DNA of 64,000 bases from positions 62,001 to 126,000 of the forward strand of contig NZ_JMQI01000077.1 of the NCBI RefSeq assembly GCF_000695625.1. The letters run 5' to 3'. Shown piece by piece: positions 1-7,845 of the stretch. The position numbers and the translations under genes were made by a program. The stretch comes from Amycolatopsis rifamycinica. GTDB lineage: Bacteria; Actinomycetota; Actinomycetes; Mycobacteriales; Pseudonocardiaceae. Numbering within the stretch: the stretch's first letter is position 1; the number at the start of each line of letters is the position of its first letter. The notes under the pieces were generated by a model. It saw only the letters and a list, made by a program, of their open reading frames with translations, ran no database searches and was not told the origin of the DNA.

Positions 1-2265
1 CACGGCACCCTCTTCGTCGCCCCGGCGGGCAACGACCGTTCGCTCGACCTGCCCGAACCGGGACCGGTCGTCGCGCCCGCCGCGGCGGACGCGGCACTGG
101 CGGTCGGCAGCGTGTCGGCCCAGGACACCACCAGCGCGTTCTCCAACCGGGGCCCGCGGCTCGGCGACCACGCGGTCAAGCCCGACATCGCCGCGCCCGG
201 CGAAGGCATCGTCTCGGCGCGGGCGACGGGCACGCGCGACGGCGACACCGCGCCGGTGGACGACGGCTACGCCCGGCTCTCCGGGACGTCGATGGCGGCA
301 CCGCACGTCGCGGGGACGGCGGCCCTGCTGCTCCAGCGGCACCCGGACTGGCTCGCCGGCCGGCTCAAGACCACGTTGACCAGCACCGCCAAGCCGACCG
401 CCGACGTCGCCGACCAGGGCGCCGGCCGGGTGGACGCGGCCCGCGCGGTCACCCAGCAGGTCACGGCCACCACCGGCAGCGTCGGTTACGGCTTCGTCGC
501 CTGGCCGCGCACGCGAGCCGTCACGAAGACCGTGACCTACCACAACGACGGCGACGCGGCCGTCACCCTCGCGCTGGCCACCACTTCCCCGCTGTTCACG
601 CCTTCGGCGGCGGCCGTCGTGGTGCCCGCGCACGGGAACGCCGACGTCGGCGTCACCCTCCGGGCGGGCGGGGACGCCGCCGGGCCGCACGGCGGCCGGC
701 TGACCGCGACGGCGCCCGGGATCACCGTGCAGACCGCGCTCGGCGCCTTCCTGGAAGCCGAAAGCTACGACGTGTCCGTCCGGCTGATCGGCCGGGACGG
801 GCGGTTCACGGCGGGCGTGGCCACGCTCGTCGACACCGCGACCGGGGCCGCGTTCGGCGTGCGGCCGTTTCGCGCCGACGGCACGGCCGTGGTGCGGGTC
901 CCCAAGGGACGCTACGACCTCAACGCGCTAGACGTGTCCGGCGATCCGAGCGGCCGGACCCGCCCGGCCGCGGTGACGCTGCTGTCGCGGCCCGGTCAGC
1001 CGGTGACCGGCGACGTCTCGGTCACGCTCGACGCCCGCGCCGGCAAACCCCTGCGGGCGGTGGTCGACCGCCCGGACGCGCGGCTGCAGGGCGGTGAACT
1101 GGGCCTGGTGTCCGGGAACCCGGGCGGCACCCGCACGAACACGCTCGCCTGGATCGTCCAGCCGGGCAACGAGCTGTACGCGGCCGGCTCGGGCCGCGAG
1201 GTCACCGACCACACGTACGCGATGTACTTCCGGGCGACGCTGGAGGCCGGCGACGACCTCTACCAGCTCGCGCTGCTCGAACGCGGCCGCGTGCCGGCCG
1301 ACCCCGTCTTCCGGGTGCGCGACAAGGACCTCGCCGTGGTCGACGCCCGGTACCACACCCAGGGGAAACCGGCGGAAAGCCTGCGCGGCGACGACGTCAC
1401 CTTCGGCTTCCCGGGCGCCGACAGCGGCACGTACCAGGTCTCGGCGCCGGCGCTGCCGAGCCGGCGCACCGAGCACTACACGACCGGGGTGAGCTGGCAG
1501 CACGTCGTGGCGGTGTACCCGGACCCGCTGACCGACGCGGAGACCAGCTACTCGTACCGGACCTACCGGCCCGGCTTCCAGCACGCCGGCTGGAACCGCG
1601 CCCCGGTCGGGCCCGCGTTCGGCGCGCCGGCGGACGGCTGGGGTGTGCTGCGTGCCGGGAACCAGCTGGCGTACGCGATCCCGCTGGTGTCGGGCAGCGA
1701 CCCGGAGGTGTACACCACGCCGCCGGCGGGCCTCACCGGCACGGCGACGCTCTCGCGCGACGGCGTCACGCTGGCCACCGCGGAGAACCCGGCCGCCGGT
1801 GCGCTCGCCATCCCGGACGGTGCGGGCACGTACACGCTGCGGTCCGTCGCCACGCGCAGCGTGCCGTGGTCGGTGGTGGGCACCGCGGTGGACGTGGCGT
1901 GGACGTTCCGCGAGCCCGGCCTGGCGGCGCCGGCGAAGCCGTTGCCGCTGCTGGTGGTCCGGGCCGAGGGCGCGGTCGACGACCAGAGCCGCGCCCCGGC
2001 CGGGAAGCCGTTCGTGCTCGCGCTGACCGCCCAGCGGCAGCCGGGCGCGGGTGAGTTCCGGCTGGCGGAGCTGCGCGTCGAGACGTCCACCGACGACGGT
2101 GCCAAGTGGACGGCCGTGCCCACGGCCCGCATCGGCAACGGCGGGCTCGCGGTGGTGCACAACCCGCCGGGCGGAGGGTTCGTGTCGCTGCGGATCACCG
2201 CCCGCGACACGGAAGGCAACGCGCTCACCCAAACCGTGCTCAGGGCGTACCAGACCACGCCGTGA
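1..2265 (+). CDS. Subtilisin-like (S8) secreted serine protease, 5' truncated by the window edge
   Basis: The frame is open from base 1, so the N-terminus (signal peptide, propeptide, catalytic Asp and His) lies outside the window. The visible part starts with an APAGND segment carrying the oxyanion-hole Asn, and about 85 residues on has GTSMAAPHVAG with the catalytic Ser: the standard last two S8 blocks. The roughly 600 residues after the catalytic domain are beta-rich with no recognised catalytic motif and probably form C-terminal accessory domains, as in large actinobacterial extracellular subtilases. An internal ATG at 112 is not the real start, because protease homology continues upstream of it. 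The 3' end overlaps the convergent membrane-protein gene by 26 bases. Family assignment is firm; substrate is unknown. Confidence 0.93.
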   Translation, partial: HGTLFVAPAGNDRSLDLPEPGPVVAPAAADAALAVGSVSAQDTTSAFSNRGPRLGDHAVKPDIAAPGEGIVSARATGTRDGDTAPVDDGYARLSGTSMAAPHVAGTAALLLQRHPDWLAGRLKTTLTSTAKPTADVADQGAGRVDAARAVTQQVTATTGSVGYGFVAWPRTRAVTKTVTYHNDGDAAVTLALATTSPLFTPSAAAVVVPAHGNADVGVTLRAGGDAAGPHGGRLTATAPGITVQTALGAFLEAESYDVSVRLIGRDGRFTAGVATLVDTATGAAFGVRPFRADGTAVVRVPKGRYDLNALDVSGDPSGRTRPAAVTLLSRPGQPVTGDVSVTLDARAGKPLRAVVDRPDARLQGGELGLVSGNPGGTRTNTLAWIVQPGNELYAAGSGREVTDHTYAMYFRATLEAGDDLYQLALLERGRVPADPVFRVRDKDLAVVDARYHTQGKPAESLRGDDVTFGFPGADSGTYQVSAPALPSRRTEHYTTGVSWQHVVAVYPDPLTDAETSYSYRTYRPGFQHAGWNRAPVGPAFGAPADGWGVLRAGNQLAYAIPLVSGSDPEVYTTPPAGLTGTATLSRDGVTLATAENPAAGALAIPDGAGTYTLRSVATRSVPWSVVGTAVDVAWTFREPGLAAPAKPLPLLVVRAEGAVDDQSRAPAGKPFVLALTAQRQPGAGEFRLAELRVETSTDDGAKWTAVPTARIGNGGLAVVHNPPGGGFVSLRITARDTEGNALTQTVLRAYQTTP

Positions 2266-2803
2266 CGGCGAGCGCGGCGAGCGGGACGACGAAGGCGGCC
2301 CCGGTCAGGACCCTGAGCTCCCGGCCGTGGGCCCGCCATTCGCCGTCCCAGCCGTTTTCGCCGTCGTAGCGCAGGTTCGCCGTCGTCATCAACGCCCGGC
2401 CCAGCCCGAACCCCACCCCCGCGCCCACCGCCGCGGCCGGCGAAGCCGTGAGGACCACGGCGATCGCGGCGACGTACGGCAGGCCGCTGGGCAGGTAGGT
2501 GCGGACGCCCGTGCCCATCTCGAAGCCGAACTGCAGCGGGCCGAGGTGCCGGCCGAGGCGGAACACCGTGTCCGGCACCAGCCGCCGGTTCTCCGGCAGC
2601 CGGAACGACCACACGCCCGTTTCGCGCAGCAGCACCGTCCCCAGCGCCACGGCCACCACGGCCCAGCACGCGAGCGACGGCAGCGGGGCGCGCAGCAGGG
2701 ATCCGGCCACGAGCAGCACGAGCGCGGTCAGGGCGCCGCCGCAGACCAGTCCGGCGCAGAACGCCAGTGTCGGAGTGCCTCGCCAGACCGGCGAGCTCAG
2801 CAC
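2240..2803 (-). CDS. Multi-pass membrane protein, last gene of the MauD-like operon
   Basis: 187 codons from GTG 2803. It has hydrophobic segments at the N-terminus (around LAFCAGLVCGG and LTALVLLVAG), the middle and the C-terminus, with a polar stretch between them, so it is integral to the membrane. I do not recognise the family. The frame upstream of the GTG is open for only six codons before a TGA (2822-2824), which is also the stop of the preceding 57-residue ORF in the same frame. The two may therefore be one protein split by a nonsense codon (see findings) or a reinitiating pair. It lies downstream of the Cys-rich exported protein and is probably co-transcribed with it. Its 3' end overlaps the protease gene by 26 bases. 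Confidence 0.7.
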   Translation of the reverse strand: MLSSPVWRGTPTLAFCAGLVCGGALTALVLLVAGSLLRAPLPSLACWAVVAVALGTVLLRETGVWSFRLPENRRLVPDTVFRLGRHLGPLQFGFEMGTGVRTYLPSGLPYVAAIAVVLTASPAAAVGAGVGFGLGRALMTTANLRYDGENGWDGEWRAHGRELRVLTGAAFVVPLAALAVTAWSGTP

Positions 2804-2821
2804 GAAGGCCGAGTTCCGGCT

Positions 2822-2995
2822 TCAACTGGAGCCGCTGGTGGCGAACCCGGCGGCCGCGCACAGGACGAGCCACGCCCCGGGCAGCAGCCGGCCCGGCGCG
2901 AGCAGGAGGGCCAGCGTCACCGCGGCCGCGGCGAGCACCAGCCCGGCGGCGATCGTCAGCGGGTGCCACCGGCGCCGCGCCGACCCCGCGGTCAC
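2822..2995 (-). CDS. Short membrane ORF (57 aa), possibly the N-terminal half of the next gene
   Basis: Starts at a GTG whose GTGA overlaps the stop of the upstream Cys-rich protein gene, a typical translational coupling. It encodes a basic N-terminus (GSARRRWHP) followed by two hydrophobic segments (around TIAAGLVLAAAAVTLALLL and GAWLVLCAAAGF). It ends at a TGA, and the same reading frame continues after that stop into the 187-codon membrane protein. Third-codon GC is high, supporting coding. It is either a genuine two-helix peptide or the N-terminus of a protein interrupted by a stop. Confidence 0.55.
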   Translation of the reverse strand: MTAGSARRRWHPLTIAAGLVLAAAAVTLALLLAPGRLLPGAWLVLCAAAGFATSGSS

Positions 2996-3558
2996 AGGGC
3001 CGCGCGGCAGATCGTCAGGTACGTCTGGCCGGTGTACCCGCCGCCCCAGAAGGTGGAGAAGCCGTCGGAGCAGCGGTAGACCTTCTGGTCCGGGGTCGTC
3101 CACCGCCACGCGTTCTTGCCCACGAACTGGCCGCAGGAGTTGGACACGGGCTGGTGGTCGACCTGGAGGCCGCCCTCGTTCCAGGTGCCGTACTTGTGCC
3201 AGCCCGCTTCGCAGTAGGTGCTCCCCCGCCAGAACCCGCCGAAGCAGGCGGCGTAGGCGTTGACGTACGCGCCACTCGTGTCGGGCAGCTCGGCGTAGCC
3301 GGTCGGGTAGGCGTCCCGGCAGTCGTTGCGGTCGTAGCCCGGCATGCCGTACGGGCCGAACTCGGCGTTCGCCGTCCGGACGCGGGACAGGCCGGACCAG
3401 TCGAGCGCGGTCGCGCCGATCGTCAACGCGCCCAGCGCCACCGCGCGCAGGAACGTCCGGCGCGTCCCGCGGGTCTTCAGCCTCCGCCCGGCGCGGGTGG
3501 TCCCGACCTGTAGGCCGGGCCGGTCAAGCTCGGGAATGCGCGCCAACTCCAGCGTCAC
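2992..3558 (-). CDS. Tat-exported cysteine-rich protein, cargo candidate of the MauD/MauE-like pair
   Basis: 188 aa. The GTG at 3558 is chosen because AAGGAGG sits 8 bases upstream; the longer ATG frame would run deep into mauD. The N-terminus has a twin-arginine signal (GTRRTFLRAV, then a hydrophobic core ALGALTIGATAL) and an Ala-x-Ala site (TANA) before EFGPYG. The mature part of about 115 residues contains six Cys (NDC, AAC, TYC, NSC, YRC, TIC) and many Trp, Tyr and Gly, consistent with three disulfides. It resembles the methylamine dehydrogenase light chain in having a Tat signal, dense Cys/Trp and MauD/E neighbours, but it lacks the twelve-Cys pattern and no heavy-chain gene is present. 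Function unknown. It overlaps mauD by 35 bases. Confidence 0.75.
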   Translation of the reverse strand: MTLELARIPELDRPGLQVGTTRAGRRLKTRGTRRTFLRAVALGALTIGATALDWSGLSRVRTANAEFGPYGMPGYDRNDCRDAYPTGYAELPDTSGAYVNAYAACFGGFWRGSTYCEAGWHKYGTWNEGGLQVDHQPVSNSCGQFVGKNAWRWTTPDQKVYRCSDGFSTFWGGGYTGQTYLTICRAAL

Positions 3559-4039
3559 CGGTGCCGCCTCCTTCCTGCCGGCCGGTCCATCCGGCCAGTG
3601 CCGTGTCCACTTCGGACGCCCGGACCGGCAGCAGCATCCGCCGGACACGGCCGGTTTCGTCGAGCAGCATCAGCACCGGCGGCGAGAGGTGGGAGACCGA
3701 GCGCCACGCTTCGCCGTCGCTGATCACCGGCAGGCCGTGAGCGAGCTCCGCCCACGTCGCCGGGGGTTCGTGGGTCAGCAGGATCGCGTCGGCGCCGAGC
3801 CCGGCCAGCCGCTCGACGACGGTCAGGCACAGCGGGCAGCCCGAATCGACCGCCGCCACGATCCGGCCGGCGAACCGCGGCCCGAGCACCAGATCGGGCG
3901 GCGCGGCCACGAATCCGCCGTCGCCGCGGGTGACCATCCCGCGCAGCAGCCGGACTTCGCGCAGGACGGCCGCCAGGCCGAAGAACAGCAGGACGATCGC
4001 CGCCCAGGTGATCAGGGTGACCGCGATCGACGGGCTCAT
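3524..4039 (-). CDS. MauD-like membrane-anchored thioredoxin-fold protein
   Basis: 171 aa. The start ATG overlaps the upstream stop (ATGA). One N-terminal membrane helix (TLITWAAIVLLFFGLAAVL) is followed by a thioredoxin-like domain with a CPLC redox motif (DSGCPLCLTVVERL) and a typical PPVLMLLDETGRV strand near the C-terminus. This architecture matches MauD and TlpA-like disulfide carriers, which in methylamine-dehydrogenase clusters help form disulfides in the light chain outside the cytoplasm. The gene sits directly before the Cys-rich Tat-exported protein and near a divergent MauE-like gene. That supports a role in folding the exported protein (inference). Family call is good; partner assignment rests on context. 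Confidence 0.8.
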   Translation of the reverse strand: MSPSIAVTLITWAAIVLLFFGLAAVLREVRLLRGMVTRGDGGFVAAPPDLVLGPRFAGRIVAAVDSGCPLCLTVVERLAGLGADAILLTHEPPATWAELAHGLPVISDGEAWRSVSHLSPPVLMLLDETGRVRRMLLPVRASEVDTALAGWTGRQEGGGTGDAGVGAHSRA

Positions 4040-4740
4040 CGGCGGTCCCAGGCGATGTCGATCCCGTCGAGCCAGTCGAGCCGCTCCCGCTCGGTCTTCG
4101 CCGCCGTGCCGGCGAGGTGGACCTCGGCCACGCCCGCCGGGCAGCCGAGGACGAACGAGCGCGCGGGATCCTTGCCGTACCCGGACTTCCAGACTTCGCC
4201 GTGTTTCGTGCGGGCGCCCGCGTGCCGGGGCAGCAACGCCGCGGCCTGCCGGGGTGCGGGGATCGACAGCGAACCGTGGTCCTTCACCACGACCACCAAG
4301 TGCTCGTTCGCCGGGTCCAGCAGCGTCTCCGCACGGGGGACGACGGTCATCCCGTCGACGTGGTCCTCGATCCGCAACGAGCCGAAGAGGGCCAGCACGC
4401 GGTCGCGGCCGGGCGCCGGGCCCGCGTACACCGTCATCAGTTCGTGGTAGGTGCCCAGCAGGGTGGCCACGGACGACTGCCCGTCGCGGGCCTCGGCGAC
4501 GACGACTTCGCGGCCGTGCACGAGAAGGCGCTCGCGGGTGTCGGCCGGTGCGACGTACGTGCACGCGAAGTCGTGGTAGCCGCGCGCCCCGATCTGGAAC
4601 CCGGTGCCGTAGGAGCCGCCGACGAACCGCACTCCGGCCACGACGTGGGAAACGGGGGCCGCCGCGGGCAGGCCCACGGTCACCCGGTCTCCGCTCGGCG
4701 CCACCAATCGCAGCCGTTGTACCGCCATCAGACCCCCCAT
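4036..4740 (-). CDS. Unknown protein, first gene of the MauD-like operon
   Basis: 234 aa from ATG 4740. An in-frame ATG at 4728 has a G-run 4 bases upstream and is an equally good start. There is no signal peptide or membrane segment; composition is beta-rich with many Val and Gly. One Cys lies at FACTYV and one at VLGCPAG. I do not recognise the family. It could be a beta-sandwich or propeller-like fragment, but it is far too short for a methylamine dehydrogenase heavy chain. Its stop overlaps the mauD start, so it is surely co-translated with the redox and export genes and is likely a functional partner or a cytoplasmic chaperone (inference). Confidence 0.65.
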   Translation of the reverse strand: MGGLMAVQRLRLVAPSGDRVTVGLPAAAPVSHVVAGVRFVGGSYGTGFQIGARGYHDFACTYVAPADTRERLLVHGREVVVAEARDGQSSVATLLGTYHELMTVYAGPAPGRDRVLALFGSLRIEDHVDGMTVVPRAETLLDPANEHLVVVVKDHGSLSIPAPRQAAALLPRHAGARTKHGEVWKSGYGKDPARSFVLGCPAGVAEVHLAGTAAKTERERLDWLDGIDIAWDRR

Positions 4741-4862
4741 TTCCGGAATCCGCCCCCCGTGAGGCTAGCCGAGGAATTCGGCGGTGACCACGGTCGTTTT
4801 CCGACGGTTCTCGAATTGCTCCGATCGGGGACGGTACTTTTGTCGGCGAATACAGTGGGGTG

Positions 4863-5387
4863 ATGCACTCCTTCTGGTCCGCGGGAATGACGACGCTGAC
4901 GGTGTCCGGAGCCATTCTCCTGGCCGCGGCCGGTGTCACCCACGCGGCGCGGCCCCGGGAGCACCGCGCGGTGCTGCGCGCGCACCGCCTGCTGCCCGCA
5001 CCGGCGTTCGTGGCGCCGGCGACCGCCGTCGCGGAGGTCGTCGTGGGCGTGTCCGTGCTCGCGGTCCTGCTCACCGCGCCGGCGGCCGCGACACCGCCCG
5101 TCACCGCGCAAGCGGCGCTCTACTGCGCTTTTGCCGTCTACGCGGCGGTGTTGCGGAGACGGCGGGCCGACGTGCCGTGCGGGTGTTTCGGCGCGGGGAA
5201 GGTCTCGTGGGCGGTGGTGTCGAGGGCCGTCGCGCTCGCGGCGGGCAGCGCCGGGTGCGTGGCGCTCGGTCCGGCCCCGGACCGGTGGCCGTGCCTGGCC
5301 GCCGGCCTGGTCCTCGCGATGGCGAACCAGCTGGTTCTCGCGTGGCGCGGTGCCACCGAAGGAAAGCCACGCGGGGCTTTCCGCTGA
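4863..5387 (+). CDS. MauE/DoxX-like redox-associated membrane protein
   Basis: 174 aa from ATG 4863 (a GTG lies one codon upstream). It has four hydrophobic segments and the family hallmark CGCFG (VPCGCFGAG) in a loop between helices. This Cys pair is characteristic of MauE-type membrane proteins, which pair with MauD in disulfide-bond formation. The gene diverges from the operon holding the MauD-like protein and the Cys-rich export substrate, so the two transcription units share a 122-base intergenic region. A TACAGT box at 4851-4856 lies 6 bases before the ATG and could be a -10 element of a leaderless transcript (tentative; no good -35 is seen). Confidence 0.82.
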   Translation: MHSFWSAGMTTLTVSGAILLAAAGVTHAARPREHRAVLRAHRLLPAPAFVAPATAVAEVVVGVSVLAVLLTAPAAATPPVTAQAALYCAFAVYAAVLRRRRADVPCGCFGAGKVSWAVVSRAVALAAGSAGCVALGPAPDRWPCLAAGLVLAMANQLVLAWRGATEGKPRGAFR

Positions 5388-5495
5388 TTCTTTCCGGTCG
5401 GTGAATCCAAAATTGTTCGCCGGAAAATCACCGTCATGGGCCCGAGTCTTCGGGAGGCGGTGCAGCGACCGCGATGGGATCGGACAGTTCCCCGG
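5388..5495. other. Short convergent intergenic region, no feature recognised
   Basis: 108 bases between the MauE-like gene and the convergent TetR gene. It is slightly AT-richer than its surroundings near 5400-5440, but I find no convincing terminator hairpin or small gene. Confidence 0.4.
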
Positions 5496-6119
5496 CTACT
5501 CCTGAACCCCGTGCCCCTCGGCTCCGGCGGAGTGGTCGAGGCCAGCGGCGAGCAGGTCGAACGCCTGGCCGGTCAGCTCGGAGTCCGGCGCCCGCCGTCC
5601 GGCCGCCCGCCAGGCGGCGACCGCCGGCTGCACCGCGCACAGCGCCACCGAAGCCACCAGGTGCGGCCGGGGGTCCGCGGCCGGGTCGATGCCCATCCGG
5701 GCGCCGATCAGCCGCGCCACCTCGTCGAACCGGGCGGTCGCCCGCTCGATCCGCGCGGCCGTCAGCGCCGGGCTGACCGAGATCACGTCCTGCAGGCCGT
5801 GGAAGCGCGAGTCGGCTTCGTACGCCCGCATGACCTCGACCGCGGCCGTCTTCAGCGCGGTCAGCGCCGGCACGTCGGCCGGTTGCCCGGCGAACGCGGC
5901 GAGCACCGCCGTGATCTGTTCGTCCGCGAGCGCCAGCGCGACGTCCTCCTTCGAGGCGAAGTACCGGAAGAACGTCCGGGAGGAGACCTCGACCGCTTCG
6001 GCGATCTGGTCGACGGTCGTGGCCTCGAAGCCGTTGGCGCAGAACAGTTCCTGAGCCGCGTCGATCAACGCCTCCCGCGTCCGCTGCTTCTTCCGCTCCC
6101 GCAGGCCGAGCTTCTCCAT
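5496..6119 (-). CDS. TetR family transcriptional regulator
   Basis: 207 aa. The N-terminal HTH is typical (RTREALIDAAQELFCANGFEATTVDQIAEAVEVSSRTFFRYFASKEDV), followed by an all-helical ligand domain. It is divergent from the deazaflavin-dependent nitroreductase gene, and the 81-base gap carries clustered TGTCA/TGACA half-sites. It probably represses itself and the neighbour in response to an unknown small molecule (inference from layout). Confidence 0.92.
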   Translation of the reverse strand: MEKLGLRERKKQRTREALIDAAQELFCANGFEATTVDQIAEAVEVSSRTFFRYFASKEDVALALADEQITAVLAAFAGQPADVPALTALKTAAVEVMRAYEADSRFHGLQDVISVSPALTAARIERATARFDEVARLIGARMGIDPAADPRPHLVASVALCAVQPAVAAWRAAGRRAPDSELTGQAFDLLAAGLDHSAGAEGHGVQE

Positions 6120-6159
6120 GCCGGCCAGCGTACGGCACTCACGTCACCATGAGGCTTTT

Positions 6160-6190
6160 GTCAGTTGACGACACTTGTCACTCTATGACA
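6160..6190. promoter_or_regulatory. Clustered TGTCA/TGACA half-sites, candidate TetR operator
   Basis: Two dyads lie between the divergent TetR and nitroreductase genes: GTCA-GT-TGAC at 6160-6169 and TGTCA-CTCTA-TGACA at 6176-6190. Spacing and position, 11 bases before the downstream ATG, fit an autoregulatory TetR operator. Binding is inferred. Confidence 0.5.
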
Positions 6191-6200
6191 CATTGGCGGC

Positions 6201-6662
6201 ATGCCCAAAGCCCCCGCACCCACGTCCCCCTACTGGAAGCTGCAGCGGCAGCTGACCCGGCTCAACACGTTCCTGTTCCGCAGAACCCGCGGCAAGGTGG
6301 GCGGGTCGTTCTTCGGCGGCGCACCGGTGCTGCTGCTGCACCACGTCGGCCGCAAGTCCGGCCAGGCCCGGATCAGCCCGCTGATCTACGTCGACGACTC
6401 GCCGCGGCTGGTCGTCGTCGCCTCGAAAGGCGGCGTGGACGCGCACCCCGCGTGGTACCACAACCTCATGGCGATGACGGCCACCGAAGTGGAACTGCCC
6501 GGCGGCGAACGTCGCCGGGTCCGTCCGCGCGTCGCCGAAGGCGCGGAGCGAACCCGGCTGTGGGAGCGAGCGGTGGCGATCTACAAGCCCTACGCCGCCT
6601 ACGCGACCTATACCGAGCGGACGATTCCCGTAGTGGTCCTCGAACCCGCCGACGCCACGTAG
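6201..6662 (+). CDS. Nitroreductase/deazaflavin (F420)-dependent oxidoreductase, DUF385 family
   Basis: 153 aa. It has the family pattern: an N-terminal helix, then VLLLHHVGRKSGQARISPLIYVDD, a VVVASKGG strand and the HPAWYHNLMA motif, as in Ddn-like proteins that bind reduced F420. Length is normal for the single-domain family. Divergent from a TetR gene that likely controls it. The physiological substrate (quinone, nitro compound or fatty-acid derivative) cannot be read from the sequence. Confidence 0.9.
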   Translation: MPKAPAPTSPYWKLQRQLTRLNTFLFRRTRGKVGGSFFGGAPVLLLHHVGRKSGQARISPLIYVDDSPRLVVVASKGGVDAHPAWYHNLMAMTATEVELPGGERRRVRPRVAEGAERTRLWERAVAIYKPYAAYATYTERTIPVVVLEPADAT

Positions 6663-6699
6663 GCCGGAAGCCCGGGCTCCGCCGGGAGACGCGGACCGG

Positions 6700-7545
6700 C
6701 TACCTCGCGAGCATCCACGGCATGAGTTCCTCGGCGAGCGCGCGGCTGTACGGCCGCACCAGCGCCTGCAGTTCCGCGCAGGCGGACTCACCGATGTGCG
6801 CGTAGGGCGTCACGCTGTTCTGGTCGGTCGCCTTCTCGATCTCCGCCCGGCGGGCCGCGCCCGCGGGCGTGAACGTCAGGTCGGCGTCGTCGGTGAGCCA
6901 GTCCCGCGCACGGAGGCCGGCGACGGCCCGTGCCCAGTCCTCTTCGGACCACGCCCGGGAGGTGCGCAACGTCTCGGCGGGGACGGCCCCGGAAGCCGCG
7001 TGGGTGACGAGGGCTTCGATGCCGCTCAGGCCCGCCGTCAGCAGGGCCGCGATGTGGGCGTCGCCGCGGTACTCCCGGAGCAGGGTTTGCGCGTGCCACA
7101 GAACCAGATGCGGCTCGGCGGGCCACGGCAAGGCCGCGTGGGCGGCGAAGAGCGGGCGGCCGGCGACGTCCTCGGCGACCGTCTCGGCGGCCTCGCGCGA
7201 CAGGGTGGCGGCCCGGCGCATCTCCGGCGAGCCGATCGCCTCGCCCAGGACGCCGCGCAACGTCCGGTCGGCCGCGGCGTGCCGCGCGGCCAGCACGGCG
7301 GCCGGGTCGGTGGCGGACCAGGCCGCGCTGATCGACGTCCGGACCAGGACCGGGTTGAAGTTGTGGAACGTCGCGACCACGACCGGCGCCGGAACCGCCC
7401 CGAGGGCCGCCGACCTCGACGCGAAGTAGCCGGCGCGGCCGGTGAGGCCGAGCTTCTCGTACGCGGCGGTGGCTTCCGGCGCGAAGTAGATCATCCCGTG
7501 GTAGGGCTCGAGGATCCGCCAGGTCCGGCGCGCCGCTTCGATCAC
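6700..7545 (-). CDS. SCO6745-family protein
   Basis: 281 aa with a GTG start. The N-terminal EPYHGMIYFAPEATAAYEKLGL and the FHNFNPVLVRTSI segment are the conserved signature of the SCO6745-type actinobacterial family. The middle has helical stretches and LPWPAEPHLVLWHAQTLLREYRGDAHIAAL, also typical. A winged-helix-like C-terminal part (WARAVAGLRARDWLTDDADLTFTPAGAARRAEIE) resembles MarR-type domains. Molecular function is unknown. It is convergent with the nitroreductase gene, so not obviously co-regulated with it. Confidence 0.85.
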   Translation of the reverse strand: MIEAARRTWRILEPYHGMIYFAPEATAAYEKLGLTGRAGYFASRSAALGAVPAPVVVATFHNFNPVLVRTSISAAWSATDPAAVLAARHAAADRTLRGVLGEAIGSPEMRRAATLSREAAETVAEDVAGRPLFAAHAALPWPAEPHLVLWHAQTLLREYRGDAHIAALLTAGLSGIEALVTHAASGAVPAETLRTSRAWSEEDWARAVAGLRARDWLTDDADLTFTPAGAARRAEIEKATDQNSVTPYAHIGESACAELQALVRPYSRALAEELMPWMLAR

Positions 7546-7617
7546 GCCGTCAACGTACCAGCCAGTCGGTATGCCGTGGACGTCCTCACGCCGGCCGTTC
7601 TTCGCGTCGGCCGCGGT

Positions 7618-7752
7618 TCACCGGACGTGGTCTTCGTCCCGGTCGCGTGCGCCGGCCCGCCGGTGCCGGACCAGCGCCGCCGGCGCCACCAGCAGTGCGA
7701 CGGGCAGGCCGGTGACGAGCCACCGGCTCCGCCGCCGGCCGGAGAACTCCAT
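7618..7752 (-). CDS. Possible 44-aa single-helix membrane peptide
   Basis: ATG 7752 to TGA 7618. It encodes a basic N-terminus (SGRRRSRW), one hydrophobic stretch (LVTGLPVALLVAPAALV) and a charged tail. Third-codon GC is very high, as in real genes here, but there is no clear ribosome binding site and no family match. It lies in an otherwise empty 300-base gap upstream of the iron importer. Confidence 0.35.
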   Translation of the reverse strand: MEFSGRRRSRWLVTGLPVALLVAPAALVRHRRAGARDRDEDHVR

Positions 7753-7810
7753 CCCCCGCCACCGGTGCCGCGAGCCGGGCACCGGCCCCGTGTGCCGGTC
7801 ACCACAACCC

Positions 7811-7839
7811 TTGTACTTAGGCAAGGCTGACCTTATTGT
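7811..7839 (+). promoter_or_regulatory. Iron-regulated promoter with IdeR/DtxR box
   Basis: A -35-like TTGTAC (7811-7816) and a -10-like TATTGT (7834-7839) are spaced by 17 bases. TTAGGCAAGGCTGACCTTA (7817-7835) matches the IdeR/DtxR iron-box consensus at 15 of 19 positions and fills the spacer and -10. A repressor bound there would block RNA polymerase. The -10 lies 6 bases before the GTG of the ABC ATPase, so the transcript is probably leaderless. Confidence 0.85.
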
Positions 7840-7845
7840 CCTCCC

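Noticed and set aside
2992..3558. Methylamine dehydrogenase light chain
   Set aside because: It has only six Cys in the mature part and no heavy chain or amicyanin genes; only the Tat signal, Trp/Cys richness and neighbours are similar.
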